From assembly GCA_037179385.1 (NCBI GenBank), contig CM074179.1, forward strand, positions 67,909,806-67,973,805: a stretch of DNA of 64,000 bases. Direction: 5' to 3'. A model generated the notes under the pieces. That model saw only the letters and a list, made by a program, of their open reading frames with translations. It had not been told where the DNA came from and searched no databases. Positions 53,071 to 64,000 of the stretch are shown one piece after another (the stretch's first letter is position 1; each line of letters starts with the position of its first letter). The DNA is from Holothuria scabra. Its lineage: Eukaryota; Echinodermata; Holothuroidea; Aspidochirotida; Holothuriidae. The position numbers were made by a program, and so were the translations under genes.

Positions 53071-53779
53071 ATAGAGCAGGATAATAGGAACTAGAGTGCG
53101 GACTCCCAATGGCGCGTACGTAAATCGTCTGTGATTGCATGGAGACACGGCACCCATTTGCAACCTGGGCATGGCGTGGGCGATAGTCACGCGGAGAGCG
53201 AAAATTTGTGAACAAACTGTAAGGCAGAAATCGATTCGGCCAATTCCTGCGACTGATTTGTCCTTTGAAATGTGTATTGACTCCTGAAAAGAGGCTTACC
53301 CTGTTCACTATGACGAGTACATATATTTTCTAACTTTTCATGTCAACAGAAATGGTCGACAAAGAGTAAAATTTGCTTTTCAATGGTAAAATGGGTAACG
53401 TTCAAGGAACGCACCCACCGACAAGGACAACTCGCTCATGTAAGACAAAACGGCCTCACTTGTCAGGGTGTCTTTGCAAAGTCGGACAACTCGGCATATA
53501 CTAAAGGCATATAGGCTACGCCTAGGCCTACATATACATCAGACAACTCGGCGTCTTATACGAAGCTGGCCACTCAGACAGCTCTGCACCTAATTCTTTC
53601 TCTGATAAAAGTAGATGATTTTAGAAATCAAATTTTGAACGTTCATTTGCGTGTTATTTTGTGTGAATCCCTATGTAAGCGATCGGTCTGTTGCCCAGAA
53701 ACAAAATGGATACAGAGTGCCCATACGATCAAAGCTGTTTTGGGGAGTCCGACCTCTAGTTCCTATTATTCTGCTCTAT
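53071..53779. mobile_element. TIR element with perfect 10-bp target duplication (Mutator-like size)
   Basis: GCTTACAACC occurs at 53061-53070 and again at 53780-53789, exactly outside ends that are inverted repeats (ATAGAGCAGGATAATAGGAA on the left; the reverse of the right reads ATAGAGCAGAATAATAGGAA, continuing ACTAGAG to about 36 bp). At 709 bp it has no transposase. A 9-10-bp duplication is usual for Mutator-like elements. Confidence 0.75.
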
Positions 53780-54045
53780 GCTTACAACCTACCATTTGTT
53801 ATCACAAATTTGCTTAAATCAAGAAAAAGCAAGACGTATTAAACATAACCGGTTATACGGGTGATTACTAGGCCCACCTGTTTGCTAACTACACAGTTTC
53901 GTTTCAAAGCATTAAAATATTTCCCACCTATGTTTAGCAGAAGTCTAGCTGTTATACAATAACAATTAAAAAATATTAAAATAATGGTAAATTGTCTATT
54001 TTGACGTTCACATAAAAAACAGAACATGCAATATCTTTCATGTTG

Positions 54046-54050
<5 letters not shown>

Positions 54051-54123
<73 letters not shown>

Positions 54124-54124
54124 A
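54051..54124. repeat. (TA)n array
   Basis: TA run next to the MITE-A inverted copy. Confidence 0.95.
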
Positions 54125-54125
54125 G

Positions 54126-54642
54126 CTAAATGCGGGCTATCGTGGACATTGCGCATGTAAAATTGAGTCAAATCGTGGACTTTGACATTAAGTGGACATT
54201 TTCGTGTCCACGTATTGTTCACGCCTCTTGGAAGAGTATTTTCTGGAGAGTGAGTGACTCCAAAGCATAACTTCTAATAATATAGAGCGCCATCTATTTT
54301 GTGTCAACAAATGAACCCGATTCAATCACTCCCTAAGTAGGCATCAGCGGTTGAAATCAGCATGATATATATGTTGCCTTTTTCAAATTGGGTCATTTTG
54401 TGGACTTCAAATAAAGGTGACACACCTTAAGTGGACACGATTTTATATGAAGCCAACATTATATCTCAAATACAACATGGGACTTAAAAGCAGCCTCACT
54501 GGAGTACTGGAGACATGCCATAGTGGTACTAAACACCATGCAGTATCACTCTTACATGCCTGAATGGTGCATAATACATCTACCATAATACCATAATAAT
54601 ATGTCCACCAATGTACCCTTTTTAAAGCATGCCCGCATTAAG

Positions 54643-54643
<1 letters not shown>
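54126..54643 (-). mobile_element. MITE family A, inverted copy
   Basis: Reverse complement of 33627-34154 throughout, starting CTAAATGCGGGCTATCGTGG. The far end has a small deletion: GCATGCCCGCATTAAG in place of GCATGTCCACC then TTAGCCCGC. Flanked on both sides by (TA)n. Confidence 0.85.

Positions 54644-54692
<49 letters not shown>
54644..54692. repeat. (TA)n array
   Basis: TA run between MITE-A and PLE family 4 copy b. Confidence 0.95.
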
Positions 54693-54696
<4 letters not shown>

Positions 54697-54778
54697 AGGT
54701 CGAAATGCTGCGGAGCACTGTTGAAATGTGTAGGTCGAAAAGAGGTAGTAAAAAGTGCTTAAAAGTTTGCGGAAAACT

Positions 54779-54814
54779 CCACGACGTTTCGGGTATAAAC
54801 CCTTCATCAGGTGG
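54779..54814 (-). ncRNA. hammerhead motif, family 4 copy b, minus arm
   Basis: Same layout as 33382-33417 on the minus strand: CCAC/GTGG helix I, CTGATGA, extra A, GGGT/ACCC helix II, GAAA, CGTC. One loop base differs (TTAT for TTAC). Confidence 0.7.
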
Positions 54815-55147
54815 CAAAAACCAAACTGAACAACCAACAGTAACAATTGGACACGACAAACATCAAATCCGAAGCGATCGCTGTAAAAACAGAACCGGAC
54901 GAAAGTGACTGTCAGAAAACATGAGTGCGAAGGATGAAACACAAATCAAAAAAGAAAAAGAGCGTCCTGGATGAAAAAATGCACGTAAAAATCGAACATG
55001 TTCTTAAAAAAGGGGAAAACAGGAGACAAAAACTAGCTCCGGAAAAAAAAAAAAAAAAAAATTGTAAATAAGGCCTACACAGAAAAAAACGGGCACGAAC
55101 GGGTAAGTGTAAAAGGAGTAAAAACTGGTACAAAAAGGGGGTGAATA

Positions 55148-56090
55148 TTACAAAAGGTCAATTCTAACGTTAAGCCCGTGTGGAGCGAGAGTACCTAGCC
55201 TCATGATCAGTCGGTTTTCAGCACTAAGGCGGTCACGATCGGAGCCTCGGCACATTACAGCTGCCGTAACGGTTAAATGCTGTATTGAACAAGGTGAAGG
55301 GGGGTTGAAATGTGCAGCCACCGGGTATCCATGGAGATTCTGTTTGATGGACCTAAGGTGCTCGGTGACTCGATCCGCGAGGCGGCGCTTGGTCTCTCCC
55401 ACATACAACGAGTTACATCTCCCACAAGCTAAAATATACACTACATTTGAGGAAATGCAGGAGAATCTTTGTTTGACAATAAAGCTATTGCCGTTGGGGC
55501 CAGAAATGTTGACGAGGTCGTGTTTGCCGACAACTGGACATGTATTACACCTCGGACGGTTACATGGAAAGGTACCAGCCGTGTCGTCGAAAGAAGTTTG
55601 TGGGTGGGAAGCCCGAACTAAATGGTTGGCTAAATTTTTCTCAACTCTAAAGGCAGTGATGGGGGGTTCCGGGAAAACATCACGGGTTGAGGGGTCTTGT
55701 CGGAGCAACTTTACATTTTTGTGGATAGCGTGTAAAATAGGACGGATCGAAGGGTGATAAGAAATAACTAAAGGAATACGTAGATTGGTACCAGATTTGC
55801 TCTTTTTCTCCAAGGCTTCCTTTCTGCTGGTTCCTTGAATTCTGCGTAGGGCATTAGAGAGGATTTTGGCAGGGTACTGGCGTTTTTCAAAAAAGGACAA
55901 AATTTCTTCAGAGGCAGTAGAGAAGTCGGAATCCTCCGAACAAATTCTTCTGGCTCGCAAGAGCTGGGAATAAGGGATAGATTTAGTGCAAGATTTGGGG
56001 TGATTGGAAGGGTACAAAAGGTAGTTATGCGAGTCGGTTGGCTTAAAGTGTAGGTTAGAGGTAATTGTACGGTTGTTGATGGACAGTTGG
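55148..56090 (-). pseudogene. PLE family 4 RT thumb and GIY-YIG endonuclease (intact frame, truncated 5')
   Basis: A ~314-codon open frame without a break: KPTDSHNYLLYPSNHPKS, then LVISYHPSIRPIL, then a Cys linker (FPCNRPRCNTC), then NVVYILACGRCNSLYVGET, RRLADRVTEH and AAHFNPPS, ending VRIDLL. The RT catalytic part is missing, so it is a truncated copy, but the nuclease motifs are all present. The frame beyond 56090 is fused to the inverted arm and is not native. Confidence 0.85.
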
Positions 56091-56581
56091 CTGCACATTT
56101 CAATCCCCCTTCACCTTTTTCAATACAGCATTTAACCGTTACGGCAGCTGTAATGTGCCGAGGCTCCGATCGTGACCGCCTTAGTGCTGAAAACCGACTG
56201 ATCATGAGGCTAGGTACTCTCGCTCCACACGGGCTTCACGTTAGAATTGACCTTTTGTAATATTCACCCCCTTTTTGTACCAGTTTTTACTCCTTTTACA
56301 CTTACCCGTTCGTGCTCGTTTTTTTCTGTGTAGGCCTCATTTACAATTTTTTTCCGGAGCTAGTTTTTGTCTCTTGTTTTCCCTTTTTTAAGAACATGTT
56401 CGATTTTTACGTGCATTTTTTCATCCAGGACGCTCTTTTTCTTTTTTTGATTTGTGTTTCATCCGTCGCACTCATGTTTTCTGACAGTCACTTTCGTCCG
56501 GTTCTGTTTTTACAGCGATCGCTTCGGATTTGATGTTTGTCGTGTCCAATTGTCACTGTTGGTTGTTCAGTTTGGTTTTTG

Positions 56582-56617
56582 CCACCTGATGAAGGGTTTA
56601 TACCCGAAACGTCGTGG
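56582..56617 (+). ncRNA. hammerhead motif, family 4 copy b, plus arm
   Basis: Reverse-complement partner of 54779-54814 with the same helices and core, predicted cleavage after C56613. Confidence 0.7.
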
Positions 56618-56663
56618 AGTTTTCCGCAAACTTTTAAGCACTTTTTACTACCCCTTTTCGACC

Positions 56664-56669
56664 TATATA

Positions 56670-56713
<44 letters not shown>

Positions 56714-56714
56714 T
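56664..56714. repeat. (TA)n array
   Basis: TA run with one ACATA interruption. Confidence 0.9.
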
Positions 56715-56859
56715 CATTACCAATTTTTCGACCTACATTTACAGTCGATCTTACCACGTTCGACCTAATTAATTACCCCGTTTCGTGATTTGTGGTAACA
56801 AAGAGGGGAAATTGAGAGCGCGGTATTTGTAATTTTGGTCGAGCCGGAAATCACGTAAG

Positions 56860-56932
56860 TCACGTTTAGTGCAGTGGTAAGGCACTCGACCGGAAAGCGA
56901 GCCGTCCCGGGTTCAAATTCCCGCTTTGCTGA
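56860..56932 (+). tRNA. tRNA-like sequence (tRNA pseudogene or SINE head)
   Basis: An A-box-like TTTAGTGCAGTGG (56865) and a B-box GGTTCAAATTC (56910-56920) stand at tRNA spacing, with a CTCG/CGAG anticodon-type stem between. The anticodon loop lacks the usual U33 and the acceptor arm does not pair, so a working tRNA is unlikely. It lies inside a repeat-rich patch bounded on both sides by ATTTTTCGACCT words, so a tRNA-derived SINE is a good alternative. Confidence 0.4.
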
Positions 56933-57038
56933 ATTTTCCTTCTGGTCTTTTTCTACATTTGTTCCCTTGTTCAAAAGGCAATGCCAGTACTTGGGTTGAA
57001 TTAAAATTCATGATCGAATCATTACCAATTTTTCGACC

Positions 57039-57041
<3 letters not shown>

Positions 57042-57133
<92 letters not shown>

Positions 57134-57145
57134 ATATATATATAT
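57042..57145. repeat. (TA)n array with TTTA interruptions
   Basis: TA run interrupted near 57070 and 57119. Confidence 0.95.
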
Positions 57146-57419
57146 TATAAGGTCGAAAAGGACGAAAGTGACTGTCAGAAAACATGAGTGCGGAGGATGA
57201 AACACAAATCAAAAAAAGAAAAAGAGCGTCCTGGATGAAAAAGTGCACGTAAAAATCGAACATGGTCGGGAAAAAAAAGGAAAAAAGTAGACAAAAACTA
57301 GGTCTGGAAAAAAATTAGGCCTACACAGGAAAAAACGAGCACGAACGGGTAAGTGTAAAAGGAGTAAAAACTGGCTCAAAAAAGGGGTGAATATTACAAA
57401 AGGTCAATTCTAACGTTAA
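57146..57419 (-). mobile_element. PLE family 4 3' UTR fragment
   Basis: Matches 54900-55170 in the same orientation (GGACGAAAGTGACTGTCAG, then CATGAGTGCG, CACGTAAAAATCGAACATG). It has no hammerhead or coding part left and is fused to the MITE-A fragment at about 57420. Confidence 0.8.
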
Positions 57420-57563
57420 TAAATGCAGTATCACTCTTACATGCATGAATGGTGCATAATACATCTACCATAGTACCATAATAATATGTCCACCAAAGTA
57501 CCCTTTTTAAAGCATGTCCAAGTTAGCCCGCATGTAGCAGAATATATATATATATATATATAC
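57420..57563 (-). mobile_element. MITE family A end fragment and (TA)n
   Basis: 57420-57536 equals the terminal ~120 bp of MITE-A (AGTATCACTCTTACATGC to TTAGCCCGCATGTAG) in inverted orientation, then (TA)n at 57541-57563. The rest of the element is absent. Confidence 0.75.
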
Positions 57564-58470
<907 letters not shown>

Positions 58471-59984
58471 TGGGCCCGCGTAGTGAGGCCATGCAACTTC
58501 GTCACCGCGTTGCGTGTCTTGCTAAGTCGCCATCCACGCTTTTTAACAATCGTTTTTAAGTTACTGTAGTGCGGACGTATTTGCAACACTCGCACTGCTC
58601 AAGACTACATCCACCCAGCTGGTCAAACCGAAAAGCGCCGACGTCACGGCTCTTCTGCTCTTCTCAACAGGATCGCTTATGAAACGTCTGTCTACTTCAC
58701 GACTCTAATTTAAACACTGTGTAACGACGCAACTGTGAAAAATAAGTTAAAAGTGATAACGCGATAAAAAAGGAATAATAATTACACGCTAGGGGAGTAT
58801 GATATCATTACGAACGGACTTTGCAAGGAAAATTGTACATGATCAATTAAAGATCAAGACTGGCGTGCAGTCCGTTTTGTAAACTGAACACGATCTATAA
58901 CAGTTAGAGTTTGACGTTCAGCCCGTCGGGAACGAGAGTTCCTAGCCTTTTTATCAGTCGATGTTCTACAACAAGACGATAACGGCCGGAACCTTAGGTC
59001 ATAGATTAACGCACAAGACTTTTCTTGAAAAGAATTTTTTTATTTATTGTGGGGAAAGCGGAGAACAGCAAGCAGAGTAACGAATACATTGCAGGGTTGA
59101 CTAACGTTAATAATACGCCGCTTATATCTGAACCATTACACAGGAGCCGCAATCACTAGAGTAGTAAATAAATGACTACTAAATTGGCGTTTAATGCGAA
59201 CAAACTGGTTCTTTTTTAAGTATTCAATGTTTCAGTTGCGCTTTATTTAATGTAGTGAAAATTCCAGTACACTAGTAAAAATATCACACATTTATAATAC
59301 GTCCTTCTTACAGACTAGAGCGTGGAAAGAAAAGTTTCAACAAACGGATATAAAGATGAGGAAACATAAGGTGAGTACAGTAATCCATACTCTCGTGGTT
59401 TGGACGAAAGAGAAACAAAATTTTTTTTCTTCTTCTTAAATAAATGATTACTCTTCGCAAATACTTCTTTAAAAGTAAACGTAAGCTTTTTATCTTTTTC
59501 CTCTGTCGTTCAATAACCCTAATGAGCATGCAAATTTGTGGCGATATGTTTGTCTGCTTAGACTTTTCGGGAGTGACGCTTTTCACTGTAGTCAGATATT
59601 TGCCTTGGGGTTTCTCACACATTCAACAAATGAACAAATAGGGGAAGTTAATGAAAAGTCTATGTATTGTGCTCACAAATGGCACAACTGCCTAGTGTAA
59701 TTAAAAATATGCAGCTAAATGAAGATAAAATGGATTTAAATACACAAGACATAACATCTTCCACTGGTAAAGCTGTAAATACCAGGCGAGATACTACATC
59801 TTACTTAAGAGTCAGTTAAACAAAATTTATCTATACATCGGGTAAATGTTCCATTTTAAATGCATTTCATTTTATTGTACCCTCTTCAAAGCTAAACGTC
59901 TACAGAGACGGGTTGAGGTAAGTTTTTAAAATAGCTTTACACAGTTTGAACAGGATCTCATTCTCTTTTTCTTCTTTCCTTCAT
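58471..59984. other. non-coding stretch with a PLE remnant
   Basis: 58917-59005 (CAGCCCGTCGGGAACGAGAG, then CCTAGCC, ATCAGTCG, GGCCGGAACCT) is a decayed copy of the PLE family 4 coding end seen at 55165-55255, same direction. The rest, including a GC-richer patch at 58471-58640, has no recognised feature. Confidence 0.5.
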
Positions 59985-60145
59985 TAGTGAATTAATAAAT
60001 TAATTCATTAATTCATTCATATATTCATTTATTTATTTAATTAATTAATTCATTCATTCATTCATTCAATCATTCATTCATTCATTCTTTCATTCATTCA
60101 TTCATTCATTCTTTCATTCATTCATACATTCATTCGTTCATTAGG
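59985..60145. repeat. (TTCA)n microsatellite
   Basis: ATTCATTCATTC with TTAA, ATTTATTT and CTTT interruptions. Confidence 0.9.
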
Positions 60146-63100
60146 TTTATCAAAACACAGACATTTACAAGTAACATTAGCAGAAAAATATCAAATGGTG
60201 TATAACACCTTGCCTTGACGAACCCCGTCTCGGAACAACGCCACCTTGCCACTTCAATGTTAGGTTCTCTTAAAACTTACCAGATGCCGGTGACCCATCC
60301 CTGGAATCTAAAAGAAACTCGGACATACGGTAATGGTATTAAGAAATCATGGGAATTACAAATTTACGGAGCACCATTGAAATCAATGTTTAACTAAAGC
60401 TTGTTTGTAGCAAACCAATCTGTAAAAGCATTACAGTTAGTTGTGGCGGTTTATTAAATACGTGCATAATCTCTTTCAGAAAAGAAAACCACTCCAAGAC
60501 CAAATGGTATAGGTTGAGTTGCGAATGAAAGCTATTTTTAAATCCCATGTTTGGTCAAGAGAACATTTAGTAAATGAATTAGGCAATAGCTTTGTCATTC
60601 CTTACCGATTATTCTCAAAGCTACACAAACTGTGGTCGTCTCAATAGGTTAGTGGGATGGGCAGAAAAAATGCCCAAATTCCCATTTTAAGGCGAACGAA
60701 ACTTTTAAAAATTCATATGGCTTAAACAAAAAAAAAAATGCAAACAAACAAACAAAAAACAAAAAACAAAAAAAAAGAAATGGAGGGAAAGGGCAATTTA
60801 GTATACGTTTTCACATCCCTTATTTTATATAGGAATAAGTAAACGCGTAGTAACGTTATTCTTACCTACAACGTAAATGACATTAAAGGCAACAATGGCA
60901 TGCTGTTGGAATTACGTTGTTTATTTATATTTTGCAAACATAACATATAATATATGCCCTTTTATTTTATTATCATCTACATGTTTTACTCGAAAAGAAT
61001 TTAATGTGTTGCAAACTGTTAATAGTCAGAAGCAGCAGGTTTAAAGCAAGTCATGACATATATTTTATTTACACAGAAAGAATACCATATCCAGGTAAAG
61101 GTTGAATCGAGTTGAAACATCGTTACCGACATTTCTACTTCTACAAAGATAATCTCGAGGAGATGGAAGTGGCAGTGCATCAAGAATTGCTTTTCACACA
61201 ACTTAAATTATCCGCAGTCTTGTCTCTATTTTGGTTGTATTGCATGCACACATTGAATAACGTGCAATTTAAAACCATGGAAATGCCAATTGAAAAAAAT
61301 AATGACGCATCAACACGAAATTTCTCTTGAAACCGACATGTACATGCCCTTAAAACTAGAACCAAGTATCTTATTTCCCTCAAAATATTCTGAGGTCCAT
61401 GTTCGCAGTGTTACATTAAATTTCTCCAATCTCATATTAGCTGGGACTTTTATGAAGTGAGAAGACCAAACCCGAAAAAGATGTTTTCTGAAAAAAAATG
61501 TCCGAGAAGCAGAATGTCTATCAAAAGATGTTTTTTAATGAGTTAGATACCTTAATGTGGTTTATGCCACTGTGTTTGCACTCCAGGGAGGGATGCCATA
61601 AAAACACTACAATTTGACCGTAGTTGTGATTGTTCCCATTAATGTTGCGCGCCACACTCTAAAGAGGAGTGTGAGAGATGTAATAGGGTCAACACCATTG
61701 GTGGTCAAAGTGGTTTTTGTCCGGAGAAGGTTATTTATTCGTAATTGCAAAGTAGATAGAAGACATGGAGCAGTGAAGCACCCATATATCTAGAGTTTCC
61801 CCGCGCATGACTGTTTTGGAGGCAAGTGTCGAATAGTACAGCTAGTTACCATTTTTCAGCTTGTGTTTTGTGTGTCACTGCCCCTCTATTATCAACATAT
61901 ATCGTTCTTCCTAAAAGTTACCCTACTTCTCCAGATAGACATTGGTGCTGAAAATTTACATAAATCTGAATTCTCAAAGAAGTTATTCGTTATTAACTTT
62001 CAGATACTGTATTGACACATTCTATGACATAAGATTTTTACCTTAACCAATCTCTCCAAAAGTGTCTGAAAGCGATGGCCTGTTTCGACGAATCCTTGTT
62101 TTTAATGTGAGCCTTTAATTGGCCGAAACATGAATTGCTGTTTTACGACAAAGTAATTAGTCTTCAAACAATGCACAAATCGACAGTGGCTTAAAAGTAA
62201 AAAGTTTGTATTCTACTCTGCGCAGTATATGTAGTCGACTCCAGATGCTCTCTACGTTCGGTACGGTAACACTTTATAGTAAAATCCACATATTTGTAGA
62301 TTTTTTTTAACATCATAACAGTACATGTGACACCGCTTTTTTCCCCTGTCATTTCTTAATAAGGGTCACATAAAAGTTTTAGTTTATAATCCCAACATTT
62401 TATTGCAATTCTCCAAAAATAATTGTTACTTTTTATTTTCTCGACTTTTAGACTTAATGACCTTAAAAGACCTTAAAGACATAATAGAGAGATATGACTG
62501 ATTTTTTTTTTAGGTAAAGGTGACTCTGGTTACTACTTGCAAATCAAACGTTTTGTTATCAAATTTATTTCTTTATTCAAGAATAAATAGTTTGAATACA
62601 TTGCAAATAAATTGAAGGTGAAAAAGTTATCAAACTTGAGTTAATGTTATGCATTTTTTACATGAAACTGGATTGTAACTGTTTAAAGAATCACCGTGCA
62701 ATCATTACTAAAATATGTGGAGTGGTAATTTCTTTGCCTACATATCTCTTGGTGAGGGCAGTTTCTACTTCCATCTAGAGGTAACCAAACAGTTGTCAAC
62801 TGTAACAACCAGTCCTTTCCATCCTCACAGAAGTGCACTAAATCTTGGCATATTTTATCAAAGGGTATGGACAGGTTTGGATTAACTGGCATCTGCTGTT
62901 TTAATGAGTCTCAAGAGATATGATACAATTGCCTGGTTTTACATAATGAAAGAATGAAGTTTACTAACTTTCTTTTAAAAGATACGGTAAAGGCTCTCTT
63001 TTTTATTATGCTGTCAAACCAACTGATATGTAGAAGGAAGTATTGTAAAATTTGTGTGCATCTTTGAAGTTACCAGTTAATGCATGTGGTTGCGTGAATG

Positions 63101-64000
63101 CCAAATTGCAGATGTATTTTGGAAAATAATAAAAACTAACTTGAAATTCTGCCTATCAGGATTTCAAGACCAGATTCATTGTAACCGAAGCCACACGCAC
63201 ACATACATTGCATTCATGTCTTGAAGCATGTAATGGTCAATAGATCAATTGGTTCATTTTATACTTAAACATTTAACATTAGAAAAAAAAAAAGAAACCT
63301 AAATGGCAATAAAAAAGGCAATCGATAAACGAAAAGACCGAATACAAGAAGAAGGATGATCCAAACAGGTTTCAAAGATATTGTTTTCTTTTTGGTCCCT
63401 TTACAGAGGATGGAAAAACTGCACAAGAAAACATACTAAACTGCTAAAGCAAATTAAGATGAGAGATCAGGGCTAGTAATGGCTAAAATATAAAATATTT
63501 ATTGGTCTAAGATGCAAGCCTTGTTTGTTAGATCTTTTTTGTTTTAAATTTACATGGAATTTGAAATTGGAGGTTCTCTTTGTTTGATGTAATTTGTAAG
63601 AACATTTAAGTGTTTCATGGATATGTAAATAAAAGTACGCTAAGGAATAGGGTGAAGATATGTTTCACTTCAAAAACAAAAATAAGGCCCAATTCCAACT
63701 GAAATTGGCCTTTGTGATGTGTCATATTTGCTTTAAAATGACACCCCTCTCGGTATATCCTTCGACTTTTTCCCTCCCTCAAATCAAATAACCTCTGTAC
63801 TTTTTAGGCAAATTCATGATCACTATGCACTTTTTCCTTCTGCAAAAAGAAAGCTTAAAATGTCGAATGCCTAAAATTTGTTTACAAGTCCTGCGGAATG
63901 CCAGGTCCTGCTGTCTGAGGGGTTGTGATTTCCAAATTTTTTTAAACGTTCCACCTTTCAGGCATAGGCATACTAGGCGGAGAGACAGGGGGCCGACTTA
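60146..64000. other. non-coding stretch, no gene recognised
   Basis: About 3.9 kb without a supported exon. 60790-60955 faintly resembles MITE-B (TATAGGAATAAGTAAACG and GAATTACGTTGTTTAT) and may be an old relic. An A-rich run lies at 60725-60780. Confidence 0.45.

Larger units (their letters stand above)
54694..56663 (-). mobile_element. Penelope-like element family 4, copy b, palindromic
   Basis: The minus-strand body (RT thumb plus GIY-YIG) begins near 56090 and its 3' end runs to 54694. From 56091 to 56663 on the plus strand lies a second copy of the same 3' region in inverse direction, giving ~570-bp inverted arms around a ~770-bp RT fragment. Both arms contain a hammerhead motif and both end at (TA)n with a GGTCGAA boundary. 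The design matches PLE-1. Confidence 0.88.

Overview
The window is animal nuclear DNA, AT-rich, with intron-split genes (GT/AG junctions, mostly phase 1 between Ig exons), long (TA)n arrays and many retroelements. The NACHT exon, the Ig exons and the large load of Penelope-like elements (PLEs) fit an invertebrate deuterostome. My best guess is an echinoderm such as a sea cucumber, but that is inferred from protein style alone.

Layout. 1-25 kb holds no convincing host gene. It carries repeats: a ~140-bp tandem repeat (3.86-4.56 kb), a hAT-like element with an 8-bp target duplication (11.2 kb), a 494-bp tandem duplication (13.5-14.4 kb), a LINE 3' end (17.2 kb), a CTGTAAAAA-ended element (21.3-23.2 kb), a mirrored 14-mer repeat (23.3-23.9 kb) and a hairpin element (24.4-24.6 kb). 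At 25-39 kb lies an immune-receptor-like locus. A minus-strand Ig exon (25.46-25.92 kb) diverges from a plus-strand gene whose exons I assemble from 26.758 to 38.651 kb: signal peptide, four Ig domains, a transmembrane segment, two short linker exons, a NACHT NTPase exon and a C-terminal exon. All splice phases agree, but the transmembrane exon contains one in-frame TAA.

31-34 kb (inside the intron before the NACHT exon) and 42-58.5 kb are dominated by PLEs of at least three families with GIY-YIG endonuclease, and by two families of TIR elements. Nearly all of them abut (TA)n arrays. Several PLE ends carry hammerhead-ribozyme (HHR) motifs. The cleanest HHR, at 58.03-58.07 kb, lies in a ~335-bp unit bounded by HHR sequence on both sides, like a retrozyme. 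59-64 kb shows no recognisable gene.

The most interesting points are the Ig4-TM-NACHT architecture with its nonsense codon in the membrane segment, and the set of hammerhead variants, two of which appear to swap the core C3-G8 pair for U3-A8. All homology calls come from reading motifs by eye; no searches or folding programs were run.
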